Assembly (NCBI GenBank): GCA_017538465.1
Contig: JAFYIW010000041.1
Coordinates: 1 to 13,034 of the forward strand
DNA: 13,034 nt
Direction of reading: 5' to 3'
From: Victivallales bacterium
Lineage (GTDB): Bacteria; Verrucomicrobiota; Lentisphaeria; Oligosphaerales; Oligosphaeraceae
The translations under genes were made by a program, and so were the position numbers. The notes below the pieces were generated by a model. That model had not been told where the DNA came from. It did not search any database and saw only the letters and a list, made by a program, of their open reading frames with translations. Numbering within the stretch: position 1 is the stretch's first letter; every line of letters begins with the position of its first letter. Shown piece by piece: positions 1-7,643 of this stretch.

Positions 1-120
1 GAAGCCCTGAGCTGACATTCCGACGCCTCGCGGGAACTTTGGGCGTCCAGACTGCGGTTGGCACGGGCAGTCCCGCATAAAATTCCCTGCGGTTTGGGAT
101 AGGGGGTGTGGGGGAAAGGG

Positions 121-139
121 GAAGGAACTCAGTTCCTTC
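121..139. repeat. Near-perfect palindrome, 9-bp arms
   Basis: GAAGGAACT and AGTTCCTTC are exact reverse complements around a single C. It can fold as an 8-bp stem with a 3-nt loop. G-rich sequence (about 111-120) lies to the left and C-rich sequence (about 146-150) to the right, so the fold could extend outward. A T run follows only at about 177-182, too far away for a simple terminator. It could be an operator or a transcript-end structure of whatever lies left of the window. The rest of 1-222 shows no gene I can support. One plus-strand frame is open from position 3 to a TAA at 78-80 and could be the last 25 codons of an upstream gene, but the stretch is too short to identify. Confidence 0.4.
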
Positions 140-222
140 GCTCTTGCCCCCGCAGCGCGTGGCGCAAGGCACAAGGTTTTTTATCGGACAGCAGTGACGC
201 ACTGAATAAACGTTTTTCAAAA

Positions 223-254
223 GGCCGGAAGCCCAAATTTACAGGCTTCCGGCC
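223..254 (-). terminator. Rho-independent terminator of purL
   Basis: A perfect 11-bp inverted repeat (223-233 with 244-254, arm GGCCGGAAGCC) encloses a 10-nt loop. Read on the minus strand it starts 8 nt after the purL stop codon and is followed directly by TTTTGAAAAA, a short U tract. Position, GC-rich stem and U tract all fit an intrinsic terminator for purL. Confidence 0.85.
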
Positions 255-261
255 AATTGTG

Positions 262-3200
262 TTATCCGAAGTATTCGACGCCGGAGAGGAAGATGCCCTG
301 CTCCTTGTTGCCAGGGACGTTCTTGCCGATGTCGGTGTCCCACGAGCGTTCGGAGTGTCCCATCTTGCCGAGGATGCGTCCGTCGAAGGAGGTGATGCCC
401 TCGATGGCGTCCACGGAGCCGTTGGGATTCCACGGCATCGCATTGGCGGGCTGGCCATTCAAGTCGGCATATTGGAAGGCGACCTGGCCATTCTGAATCA
501 GCTCGGCGACCTGCTCGGACGTGGCGTGGAAACGGCCCTCGCCGTGCGAAATCGCGACGGCGTGGACATCGCCGACGTTCGCATGGCGCAGCCACGGCGA
601 CTTCACGCTGGTCACCACGGTGTTGACCATCGTGGCGGCGTGACGGCCGAGGTTGTTGAAGGTCAGCGTCGGCGCATCGGCGTCCAGTGCCGGGCGGATT
701 TCGCCGTAGGGCACCAGTCCCAGTTTGATGAGCGCCTGGAAGCCGTTGCAGATGCCCAGCATCAGACCATCGCGCTCCCGGAGCAGCCGTTCCATCGCCT
801 CGCGGACGCGCGGGTTGCGGAAGGTGGTGGCGATGAACTTGCCGGAGCCGTCCGGCTCGTCGCCGCCGGAGAAGCCGCCGGGGAAGGCGACGATCTGCGC
901 GTTTTCGATGGCCTTGACCAGCTTGGCGACGGAGTCCTCGATGTCGGCGGCGGAGAGGTTCCGAATCAGCACGAGTTCGGGAATGGCTCCAGCATTCGCG
1001 AAGGCCTTGGCGGTGTCGAATTCGCAGTTGGTGCCAGGGAAGACCGGAATCAGCACGCGGGGCTTGGCGACCTTGATGGTCGGCTTGGCCTCGTTGCGTT
1101 TGGCGTAGGGCGACCAGGTGGCCATCGGCAGGTCCGCGACCGTGGTCGGGAAGATCTTCTCCAGAGGGCGTTTCCAGGCAGGGATGGCCTCATAGAGCGG
1201 AATCCGCATGGTGCCTTCGATGAGAATCGCCTCGTCAGAGGTGGTGCGGCCGATCACCTGGAAGCCGTCGAGTTCCGTCTCGGACTCCACGACGATGGCG
1301 CCGTAGTCGGGCGTGAAGAAACTGCCAAGTTCCTGCGGCGCAGGTCCGGCGAAGCCCACGAGGTTCCCGAAGCACATCTTGGAGATGGCGACGGCGAGAC
1401 CTCCGCATCCAACCGTCTGGGCCGCCAGAATGCGCCCAGCCTGGATTTCCTGATGCAGTCGCGCGAAGTTCTCGCGAAGTTTTGCGAAGTCCGGCGTGCT
1501 GTCCGCCAATCGGGTGACAGGCAGCAGCGAGACCACGTGGCCTGCGCCCTTGAACTCCGGGCTGACCACCTTGCGCGCATCCGCGGGAACCACCGCGAAG
1601 CAGACCAGCGAGGGCGGTACGGTCAGATGCTCGAAAGTGCCGGACATCGAGTCCTTGCCGCCGATGGCAGCCGTGCCGAACTCCAGTTGCGCCTTCAGGC
1701 CGCCGAGCACCGCCGCGAGGGGCCGTCCCCAGCGTTCCGGCACGAACTCCAGATGCTCGAAGTACTCCTGGAAAGAGAGCCGCGCCTGCGAGGCGTCGCC
1801 GCCCGCCGCCGCGATTTTCGCAAGGGCCTCGACGACCGAGTAGATGGCGCCGTGGTAGGGGCTCCACGAGCAGATGTACGGGTCGTAGCCGTGGGACATC
1901 AGCGTGCAGAAGTCGGTCTTGCCCATCGTGGGCAGCTTGGCGCACATCGCGTCGATGGGCGTGAGGCGCGTCTTTCCGCCGTAGGGCTCCAGCACCGTCG
2001 CCGCGCCGATCGTGCCGTCAAAACGCTCGCCCAAGCCCTGCTGGGAGCAGACATTGAGTTCGCCCAAGACATCTACCCAGTTCTCCAGCAGCGTATGCGG
2101 AACGGGCGGCGGCGTGAAGGGATTCGCGGTGGCGTCGGGCGCGCCGACGATGGCCTTGGCGTGCTGCGTCACGCCATTGGTGTCCAGGAACTCGCGGGAG
2201 ATGGAGACGATGGGCTTGCCGCGCCAGCTCATCTCCAGACGTCCCTCGCCGGTCACGGTGGCGACAGCGGTGGTCTCGAGGTTCTCCTCGGCGGCCAGCG
2301 CCGCGGCCTTCGCGGCGTCTTCGGCGGCGACCACGACCGCCATGCGTTCCTGGGACTCGGAGATGGCGAGTTCCGTGCCGTCCAGCCCGTCGTATTTCTT
2401 GGGCACGAGGTCGAGGTTGATTTGGAGGCCGGGGGCCAGTTCGCCGATGGCGACGGAGACGCCGCCCGCGCCGAAGTCGTTGCAGCGCTTCACGAGCGTG
2501 GAGAACTCCGCGCGGCGGAAAAGCCGCTGGATATTGCGCTCGGTGAGCGGATTGCCCTTCTGGACCTCCGCGCCGCAGGTGTGCAGGGACTCTGCGGTGT
2601 GGGCCTTGGAGGAACCAGTCGCCCCGCCGCAGCCGTCACGGCCGGTGCGTCCGCCGATGAGCAGAATCACGTCGCCTGGCGCGGGCGTCTTGCGGATGAC
2701 ATTCGCCTGCGGGGCGGCCGCGATGACCGCGCCCAGTTCCAGGCGCTTCGCCACGAAGCCGGGGTGGTAGTACTCCTGGACCTTGCCGGTCGCCAGACCA
2801 ATCTGGTTGCCGTAGGAGGAGTAGCCCGCCGCCGCCGTGCGGGTGATCTTGCGCTGCGGGAGCTTGCCGGGGAGCGTCTCGGAGACGGGCACGCGCGGGT
2901 CGCCGGCGCCGGTGATGCGCATCGCCTGATAGACGTAGCTGCGGCCGGAGAGCGGGTCGCGAATGGCACCGCCCAGACAGGTCGCCGCGCCGCCGAAGGG
3001 CTCGATTTCGGTGGGGTGGTTGTGCGTCTCGTTCTTGAACATGATGAGCCACGGCTCGGTCTTGCCGTCCACGGTCGCGTCGGCGACGATGGAGCAGGCG
3101 TTGATTTCGTCCGAGGCGTCGAGGTTCGCGAGTTTGCCCTGGCGTTTGAGTTCCTTGGCGCCGATGGTGCCGATGTCCATCAGGCAGAGCGTCTTGTTTT

Positions 3201-4005
3201 CGCGGCCCAGGCGTTTGCGCACCTCGAGGTATTCGCGGTAGGAGGCCTCGATGGGCGCGGCGAGCGCGGAGTCCTTCGGGAACTCGATTTCGTCCAGGGA
3301 GGTATGGAAGGTGGTGTGACGGCAGTGGTCGGACCAGTAGGTGTCGATGACCTTGATTTCGGTGAAAGTCGGCTCGCGCTTCTCCTGGTCGCGGAAATAC
3401 TCCTGCACGAAGGCGAGGTCCTCGGCGCTCATCGCCAGTCCCAGTTCCTTCACCAGCGAAGCGATGCCCCCGGCATCCAGCGCGAGGAAGCCCGTCATAA
3501 TTTTGACGTCCTCGGGGACGGTGGTCTGGATTTCGAGGCTCTCGGGCTTCACGCCCATCACGCATTCGCGGCTCTCGACGGGGTTGATGAGATAGTTCTT
3601 GATGCGGACGACATCCTCGGCGGAGACCTCGCCCAGGAGGGCGTAGAGCGTCGCGGTGCGCACCAGCGGCTTCTCCTTCTGGGTGAGCAACTGGATGCAC
3701 TGCGCCGCGGAGTCCGCCCGCTGGTCATACTGCCCCGGGAGGTATTCCACCGCAAACCACTGTGCCCCTTCGATTTCCGGGTGCGTCTCCAGATAGACGG
3801 CATCGCAGTTCGGCTCGGAGAGCACAGAGGCGGTCGCGGCCTGGAACTCGGCCTCGCTGAGTCCCGAAAGGTCGTAGCGCTTCAGCACACGCAAACCCGT
3901 GAGCGATGAGATGCCGAGGGTCTCGCGCAGGTCGGAGAGGAGATTCTGGGCCTCGACGTCAAAGCCGGGGCGTTTTTCCACAAAAGCACGGAATACTTGA
4001 GTCAT
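262..4005 (-). CDS. purL: Phosphoribosylformylglycinamidine synthase (FGAM synthase), single-chain long form
   Basis: Catalyses the fourth step of de novo purine synthesis: FGAR + glutamine + ATP to FGAM, in the cytoplasm. The 1247-aa chain matches the single-polypeptide class. The N-terminus (FDVEAQNLL, then a RYDLSGLSE-type stretch) resembles the long clade-2 form found in Clostridia and Bacteroides rather than the E. coli form. The synthetase part has the DHCRHTTF motif starting at D226. The C-terminal class I glutaminase domain starts near residue 982 (RVLIPVFPGTNCEFD). Its nucleophile C1086 lies in LGICNGFQ, and H1217/E1219 lie in GHSER. The frame stays open upstream to 4104, but homologues begin at MTQVFRAFVEKRPGF, so 4005 is the better start. 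There is no clear Shine-Dalgarno. It is a lone gene with its own terminator. No frameshift or missing catalytic residue is seen. Confidence 0.97.
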   Translation of the reverse strand: MTQVFRAFVEKRPGFDVEAQNLLSDLRETLGISSLTGLRVLKRYDLSGLSEAEFQAATASVLSEPNCDAVYLETHPEIEGAQWFAVEYLPGQYDQRADSAAQCIQLLTQKEKPLVRTATLYALLGEVSAEDVVRIKNYLINPVESRECVMGVKPESLEIQTTVPEDVKIMTGFLALDAGGIASLVKELGLAMSAEDLAFVQEYFRDQEKREPTFTEIKVIDTYWSDHCRHTTFHTSLDEIEFPKDSALAAPIEASYREYLEVRKRLGRENKTLCLMDIGTIGAKELKRQGKLANLDASDEINACSIVADATVDGKTEPWLIMFKNETHNHPTEIEPFGGAATCLGGAIRDPLSGRSYVYQAMRITGAGDPRVPVSETLPGKLPQRKITRTAAAGYSSYGNQIGLATGKVQEYYHPGFVAKRLELGAVIAAAPQANVIRKTPAPGDVILLIGGRTGRDGCGGATGSSKAHTAESLHTCGAEVQKGNPLTERNIQRLFRRAEFSTLVKRCNDFGAGGVSVAIGELAPGLQINLDLVPKKYDGLDGTELAISESQERMAVVVAAEDAAKAAALAAEENLETTAVATVTGEGRLEMSWRGKPIVSISREFLDTNGVTQHAKAIVGAPDATANPFTPPPVPHTLLENWVDVLGELNVCSQQGLGERFDGTIGAATVLEPYGGKTRLTPIDAMCAKLPTMGKTDFCTLMSHGYDPYICSWSPYHGAIYSVVEALAKIAAAGGDASQARLSFQEYFEHLEFVPERWGRPLAAVLGGLKAQLEFGTAAIGGKDSMSGTFEHLTVPPSLVCFAVVPADARKVVSPEFKGAGHVVSLLPVTRLADSTPDFAKLRENFARLHQEIQAGRILAAQTVGCGGLAVAISKMCFGNLVGFAGPAPQELGSFFTPDYGAIVVESETELDGFQVIGRTTSDEAILIEGTMRIPLYEAIPAWKRPLEKIFPTTVADLPMATWSPYAKRNEAKPTIKVAKPRVLIPVFPGTNCEFDTAKAFANAGAIPELVLIRNLSAADIEDSVAKLVKAIENAQIVAFPGGFSGGDEPDGSGKFIATTFRNPRVREAMERLLRERDGLMLGICNGFQALIKLGLVPYGEIRPALDADAPTLTFNNLGRHAATMVNTVVTSVKSPWLRHANVGDVHAVAISHGEGRFHATSEQVAELIQNGQVAFQYADLNGQPANAMPWNPNGSVDAIEGITSFDGRILGKMGHSERSWDTDIGKNVPGNKEQGIFLSGVEYFG

Positions 4006-4053
4006 GGGAAAGGCGCAATGATTGAAATTGATAGGGAAAGCGGGATTTTCCTC

Positions 4054-4059
4054 AATATA
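4054..4059 (-). promoter_or_regulatory. Candidate -10 box (TATATT) for purL
   Basis: Read on the minus strand this is TATATT, 48 nt upstream of the purL ATG, in a locally AT-rich stretch. The same hexamer sits upstream of four other genes in the window. No convincing TTGACA-like -35 is visible at 16-18 bp, so the call rests on the -10 alone. No purine riboswitch or PurR-like operator was recognised between here and the start codon. Confidence 0.4.
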
Positions 4060-4135
4060 ATGCAAAAACCAGAGACTACCGCTGGCCTCTTTCATTGGCG
4101 GCACGCCGTGGCGTTGCCGGGCGGGACGCCTTCCG

Positions 4136-4319
4136 TCAATCCCGCAGACAGCCGACGGGCACCACCAGCACGCCGTCCTTCCGGCGGTATGCGTATTCGC
4201 CAGTGCCCGTGAGGACCATTTTGAACGCGGACTTCCCGCAGAATTTCCATCGTAATTCGGCGAATTGTTGGAAAACCGTTCGGCGATTTATTGGAAAATC
4301 GTTCGGCGATTTGTGAGAG
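4136..4319 (-). pseudogene. Decayed coding remnant, C-terminal fragment of an unidentified protein
   Basis: On the minus strand the frame ending at TGA 4138-4136 reads like real protein. Its last 27 residues from the ATG at 4219 include TGTGEYAYRRKDG and then VLVVPVGCLRD. The frame is also open upstream (RTVFQQFAELRWKFCGKSAF). The charged/aromatic-then-hydrophobic tail is typical of a genuine C-terminus, whereas the alternative frames give low-complexity Arg/Pro sequence. There is no plausible full-length start: going upstream the frame runs into the 23-bp tandem repeats and the REP-like hairpin. A GC-rich imperfect hairpin (4099-4119) lies just past the stop and has no U tract. I do not recognise the family with confidence; tails of this style occur in some AAA/DUF4143-type ATPases. 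It could instead be a very short real gene. Confidence 0.35.
4256..4312. repeat. 23-bp tandem repeat, about 2.5 copies
   Basis: Unit 1 is 4256-4278, unit 2 is 4279-4301 and a partial third copy covers 4302-4312. Each starts TTCGGCGA and, in the full units, continues to a TTGGAAAA core. Units 1 and 2 differ at only a few bases. The array overlaps the minus-strand coding remnant and stops just before the REP-like hairpin. The copies are contiguous with no spacers, so it is not a CRISPR. Confidence 0.75.
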
Positions 4320-4323
4320 GTTT

Positions 4324-4345
4324 GGGGACATTGGTGCCTGTCCCC
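4324..4345 (+). repeat. REP-like hairpin (copy A)
   Basis: GGGGACA (4324-4330) and TGTCCCC (4339-4345) are exact complements around an 8-nt loop containing GGTGCC. The right arm continues into GCTGTTT, which is shared with the dispersed repeats at 6642 and 7585. Short GGGGACA...TGTCCCC hairpins scattered between genes resemble REP elements mobilised by RAYT (TnpA_REP) transposases. No RAYT gene is in this window. Confidence 0.6.
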
Positions 4346-4409
4346 GCTGTTTCAATCAAAGCATATCATTCCCATGTCTTCAAAATATTCCTATAAAATG
4401 CTCTAGAAT

Positions 4410-4415
4410 TATATT
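4410..4415 (+). promoter_or_regulatory. Candidate -10 box (TATATT) for the DUF4838 gene
   Basis: TATATT lies 35 nt upstream of the ATG at 4451 in an AT-rich window (about 4380-4420). No strong -35 is visible. Between it and the start lies a 17-nt pure pyrimidine tract (4423-4439) and no Shine-Dalgarno. Such a tract could help initiation through ribosomal protein S1 (inference). The whole 4006-4450 intergenic region otherwise holds the purL upstream sequence, the coding remnant, the tandem repeat and REP copy A. Confidence 0.4.
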
Positions 4416-4450
4416 ATTGAAACTTCCCCCTTTTTCCCCGAATTTCAGCC

Positions 4451-6580
4451 ATGAAACGACACCTTTCGACCTTGCTTGCCTTCGTATGCGCCACTGTGCT
4501 TGCCGCTCCATTCACGCTGGTGGAGGAAGGCCGTCCCGCCTCCGCGATTGTGGTGAGCCGCTGGAGCGACCAGCAGGAGGCCCTTGCCGCCGTTCAGTTG
4601 CAAGCGTGGGTGCTTCAGATGACTGGTGCGGAACTGCCGATTCTCACGTCGGCGTATGACCACAAATTCCTTGCCGGATGGCAGGATGGCGGACGGCTCC
4701 CCGAGGTCGCGCCCTACGGCGAACTGCGACCCATTTTTCTGGAGGAAGATGGTGCGCTGAAGGCCGAGGAGTATCGTCTGGAGGTCGCCGAGACGCATGT
4801 CCGCATCATCGGAGGCGACGAGTACGCTCTGCTCTACGGCGTGGACGCATTGCTGGAGCGTCTGGGCATTTCGTGGCCGCATCCGGAGCGCCGGTGGCGG
4901 GAGGTTCCGCAGACCGGCACGCTTCGCGTCGAGGCGTGCGAGGAGTCCTCGAGGCCCTTCTTCCGCATTCGTGCGGTGCATCATCATCAATCGGACCACG
5001 CGCTCTTCGCGTGGATGGGCCTCAACCGCCTGAACTACCGCCTCCAGAACCCTCCAGGGTGGTATGACACGGGGCTGATGGCGCACTATGGCGTCCGTCC
5101 CTTCTTCATCTCGCACAGTTGGCATTTCTGGGTGACTCCGAAGGTGCTTCAGGAGCATCCCGAGTGGAATCCGGTCATCGGCGGCGAGCGCAGGACCGTG
5201 AATGCGGAGGGCAACGAGTCGCTGGTCCACTATCAGATGTGCATCGGCAATCCGGAGCTGCGCAAGCATGTCGTGGAGCAGATGAAACAATACCTGCGCG
5301 AGAATCCGCAGATGCCCATCGTGCCCCTGGAGGCCAATGACGGCGACGGCTACTGCGAGTGCGAGGCGTGCCAGGCCTACGGCGCGACCCTTTCCGAACG
5401 CTTCTTCCGCTTTGTGGCGGAGATTGCGGAAGAGGTCGGGCGGGAGTTCCCGAAGGTCACGGTGCTGTGCCTGAGCTACGGCCCGCACACGGAGGCGCCC
5501 AGCGTCCGTCTGCCGGAGAACGTCGGTATTGGCGTGGTGTACAACCACCGCAACTACGCCCGCCCGCTCACCGACGCATCGAACCGTCCCTACTATGAAC
5601 AACTTGCCAAATGGGCCGAGGCCTACCCCGGGCGGGTCTATATCTACGAGTTATGGTCGAAGACACGCTTCGCGGGCTGGCCGCATCCCTACGCGAAGGT
5701 CTTCGCCGAGGACATCCGGCTCTACCGCAACCTGAAGCTGGCGGGGCTCTGCCCGGAGGGCATCCATCCGTCGGCCCTCCAGGAGTATCTGCGCGGAAAG
5801 TTGTCCTGGAATCCCGACCAGGAGTGGCAGGAGCTCCTGAAGGAGTTCTGCGCCAAGATGTACGGCGAGGCGGCGGGGCCGATGGAGGAGTATCATCTCC
5901 TGATGGAAAACCGGATGGCGGAACACGGGAAGAACCTCGATGACCTGACCTCCATCTCCGAATTCGTGGCGCCCATCGATCAGACGGCGCTGGAACTATT
6001 GGACCAGGCCGCAGCCCTGGCGGACACGCCGCAAATTGCCGAGCGCGTGGCCGCCGAGCGCGCGGGCTTCCTGAAGCTCCACAATGTCCTGGAGCAGTGG
6101 ATGCCCTGTTCGCGGGACGTCGTCACCGACGAGATGCGGAACGCAAATCTCCTGCCCAACGGCGATTTCGAGAATGGCTGGAAGAATCTCGGCGCGGACA
6201 CCCGCTGGGGAGAATACACCTTCGAGGTCATCGACGGACAGGCCTACCACGGGAAGAAGTGTGGACAGGCCACTGTCGTCACCCAGGGGTGGGGGCGTTT
6301 CGTGCTGGAGGCCTCTGGCCTGGACATCTCCAAAAAATACACGCTCTATTGCGCGGTCAAGTGCCTGGACGGCGCGGAGGGCGGGAACTTCTGGTTCTGC
6401 CCTGGCGGGATGCCCGCCCAACTCTATACCCTCGGACCCACCAATGGCGAGTGGTATCGCGCGGTTTTCCGCGACATCGAAATCCGCGAGGGCGAAATCA
6501 CCGTGCTCCCCACCGTCCACGACATTCCCACCAAAGGCCGTGTCCTCTACGACGACATCGTGCTCCTCCCGCAGGAGTAA
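4451..6580 (+). CDS. Secreted DUF4838-family glycosidase-like protein with C-terminal carbohydrate-binding-like domain
   Basis: A 709-aa exported protein probably acting on a glycan. Residues 1-19 form a Sec signal peptide (KRH, hydrophobic core, cleavage near A18/A19). Residues about 25-160 look like the alpha/beta N-terminal domain shared with GH67-type enzymes (AVQLQAWVLQMTGAELPIL, LLYGVDALLERLGISWPHPE). Residues about 165-480 are the DUF4838 barrel, with FAWMGLNRLNYR, EANDGDG and a C302-x-C304-xx-C307 cluster, then VYIYELW. From about 566 (NLLPNGDFENGWKNLG) to the end is a jelly-roll CBM4/9-like module. DUF4838 is distantly related to GH20/GH67-type enzymes, and no substrate can be assigned from sequence. 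It is abundant in Lentisphaerae/Kiritimatiellota polysaccharide degraders. It has no SD and no co-directional close neighbour. I am confident of the family but not of catalysis. Confidence 0.85.
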   Translation: MKRHLSTLLAFVCATVLAAPFTLVEEGRPASAIVVSRWSDQQEALAAVQLQAWVLQMTGAELPILTSAYDHKFLAGWQDGGRLPEVAPYGELRPIFLEEDGALKAEEYRLEVAETHVRIIGGDEYALLYGVDALLERLGISWPHPERRWREVPQTGTLRVEACEESSRPFFRIRAVHHHQSDHALFAWMGLNRLNYRLQNPPGWYDTGLMAHYGVRPFFISHSWHFWVTPKVLQEHPEWNPVIGGERRTVNAEGNESLVHYQMCIGNPELRKHVVEQMKQYLRENPQMPIVPLEANDGDGYCECEACQAYGATLSERFFRFVAEIAEEVGREFPKVTVLCLSYGPHTEAPSVRLPENVGIGVVYNHRNYARPLTDASNRPYYEQLAKWAEAYPGRVYIYELWSKTRFAGWPHPYAKVFAEDIRLYRNLKLAGLCPEGIHPSALQEYLRGKLSWNPDQEWQELLKEFCAKMYGEAAGPMEEYHLLMENRMAEHGKNLDDLTSISEFVAPIDQTALELLDQAAALADTPQIAERVAAERAGFLKLHNVLEQWMPCSRDVVTDEMRNANLLPNGDFENGWKNLGADTRWGEYTFEVIDGQAYHGKKCGQATVVTQGWGRFVLEASGLDISKKYTLYCAVKCLDGAEGGNFWFCPGGMPAQLYTLGPTNGEWYRAVFRDIEIREGEITVLPTVHDIPTKGRVLYDDIVLLPQE

Positions 6581-6596
6581 AAACCATCCGCTGGTC

Positions 6597-6624
6597 CTTT
6601 GATATAGCGTTTGGTATATCAAAG
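6597..6624. repeat. Perfect AT-rich 10-bp inverted repeat
   Basis: CTTTGATATA (6597-6606) and TATATCAAAG (6615-6624) are exact reverse complements separated by 8 nt. It starts 16 nt after the DUF4838 stop codon. The stem is AT-rich and has no following U tract, so it is a poor intrinsic terminator. It could be a regulator operator, an mRNA-end stabilising hairpin, or the end of the adjacent repeat element. Confidence 0.6.
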
Positions 6625-6641
6625 AACTACGATGGCGATGT

Positions 6642-6698
6642 CTGTCCCCGCTGTTTGGCTTCGAGAAGAGGAAAAAGCAGCCCATATTGTTGCTTTTT
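6642..6698 (+). repeat. Dispersed repeat, copy B (57 bp)
   Basis: Runs from CTGTCCCCGCTGTTTGG to ATATTGTTGCTTTTT and aligns with 7585-7643 with a handful of substitutions and a 2-nt length difference. The first part is shared with REP-like copy A. No hairpin arm is seen to the left in this copy (GATGGCGATGT instead of GGGAC). It carries no convincing ORF. Together with the inverted repeat it fills the 191-bp gap between the DUF4838 and lipoprotein genes. Confidence 0.8.
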
Positions 6699-6734
6699 CT
6701 GTGGCAGGTGGGACAGTCATCATTCCTAACCCGA

Positions 6735-6740
6735 TATATT
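6735..6740 (+). promoter_or_regulatory. Candidate -10 box (TATATT) for the lipoprotein gene
   Basis: TATATT lies 31 nt upstream of the ATG at 6772, matching the box seen at four other genes here. No strong -35 is visible; GGGACA at 6710-6715 is a weak candidate with a long spacer. Confidence 0.35.
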
Positions 6741-6771
6741 ATGGCAAAATCATCCGGTTTTCTATTTAAGA

Positions 6772-7509
6772 ATGGCAATGCGAATCGTTTGCATTTTAGG
6801 GTTCTGCGGGCTTCTCTTTCTGTGTTCCTGCGCGAATACACCAAAGCAAATCGCCTTGGATTACGGTCCGTTGCAGATCGGATACTGTTTGCAATTAGAT
6901 GATGCGTGCGCAGGCGAATACGCGCCAAAGTCCGATCGGACCACCAACCCGAACCTGCGGATTGGCATCCCGTTCTGGATACAACCAGAGTCCGGATATG
7001 ATGTCAACGGGTTGAATCTCGCACTGGTGGCAGGTGCCTGTCGAGGCTTCAAGGGAGTGGCGGTGGCGCCGCTGTTCCTTGCGGAACAAGGGCGCGGGAT
7101 GGTCATCGCGCCCCTGGCCTGTGTGGTTGCCAAACTGGACGGCTTGAGCTTCGGGATATTCAACTGGGTTTGGGATGGGCAAAGCATACAACTCGGCCTG
7201 GTCAATTTGCGTAATGGAATCGTGACCTGGCCGGAATCGTCCGGCATTGCCCAAGTCGGACTCTTCAATTGCGACAACCGCGGCGTCAACTCCCAATTTG
7301 GAGTGGTCAACATTTGCGAGGATGCCATACCATATCTGCAGGTCGGACTCGTAAACTATGCCGACAGTGAACACGGCGGCCACCAGGGGAGCCCATCCCC
7401 AAATAAGCCAAGTGAAGAAGAATCCATTGAACGACGTTTCGCCCTTCAGATCGGCCTCTGGAATTCCAACGGCCGATGGTCGTTCCCGCTGGTCAATGTC
7501 AGCTGGTGA
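6772..7509 (+). CDS. Putative lipoprotein with LA_2272-type surface repeats
   Basis: 245 aa. The N-terminus is a lipoprotein signal: MAMRIV, a hydrophobic stretch, then L17-C-S-C20 as a lipobox with C20 as the likely lipidated cysteine. The body has repeated short beta-strand-like units of the form xxGxxN or GLNxxLV: GLNLALV, LSFGIFN, IQLGLVN, AQVGLFN, SQFGVVN, LQVGLVN and LQIGLWN. This pattern is that of the LA_2272 surface-repeat family, of unknown function, probably exposed at the outer membrane. A polar linker with EHGGHQGSPSPNKPSEEE lies near residues 201-220. It could also start at M3 (6778), which gives the same protein minus two residues. There is no clear SD. By eye it is less GC-rich than purL or miaB. 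I am fairly sure of the repeat family; the function is unknown. Confidence 0.7.
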   Translation: MAMRIVCILGFCGLLFLCSCANTPKQIALDYGPLQIGYCLQLDDACAGEYAPKSDRTTNPNLRIGIPFWIQPESGYDVNGLNLALVAGACRGFKGVAVAPLFLAEQGRGMVIAPLACVVAKLDGLSFGIFNWVWDGQSIQLGLVNLRNGIVTWPESSGIAQVGLFNCDNRGVNSQFGVVNICEDAIPYLQVGLVNYADSEHGGHQGSPSPNKPSEEESIERRFALQIGLWNSNGRWSFPLVNVSW

Positions 7510-7545
7510 AATCGAAGCAGGCAAACCAGAATTCAATATAGTCCA

Positions 7546-7569
7546 GTTTCCCTGTTATAAGTAAACGAT
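7546..7569 (+). repeat. 24-bp direct repeat, left copy
   Basis: Begins GTTTCCCTGTTATAAG and ends AAACGAT. It is identical over 24 bp to 8717-8740 in the same orientation, and the flanking bases differ. It starts 36 nt after the lipoprotein stop codon and marks the left edge of the nucleotidyltransferase/HEPN cassette. Confidence 0.9.
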
Positions 7570-7571
7570 AT

Positions 7572-7643
7572 GGGACGATGATACCTGTCCCCGCTGTTTG
7601 GCTCCGAGAAGAAGGGAAAAGCAGTCCATATTGTTGCTTTTTT
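7572..7643 (+). repeat. Dispersed repeat, copy C, with REP-like hairpin
   Basis: GGGAC (7572-7576) and GTCCC (7587-7591) form a hairpin equivalent to REP copy A. The sequence from 7585 to 7643 matches copy B at 6642-6698 closely. It begins just after the left 24-bp repeat. Its right end (TTGTTGCTTTTTT) overlaps the candidate promoter of the nucleotidyltransferase gene, so the repeat may have supplied that gene's -35 region. Confidence 0.8.

Noticed and set aside
106..3909. A 1267-codon open frame on the plus strand opposite purL
   Set aside because: It is antisense to an intact, fully motif-supported PurL. Its translation is rich in Arg/Gly/Ala/Asp/Glu with no recognisable domain, as expected from codon bias in GC-rich DNA.
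4256..4312. Possible CRISPR array
   Set aside because: The 23-bp units are contiguous with no spacers, there are only about 2.5 copies, and no cas genes are present.
4092..4355. An 87-codon minus-strand frame across the repeats upstream of purL
   Set aside because: Its translation is Arg/Pro/Gly-rich and follows the repeats. A different frame of the same strand gives the protein-like tail described as a remnant.
4445..5602. A 385-codon minus-strand frame opposite the DUF4838 gene
   Set aside because: It is a shadow of the coding strand; the DUF4838 frame has a signal peptide, domain motifs and a plausible start.
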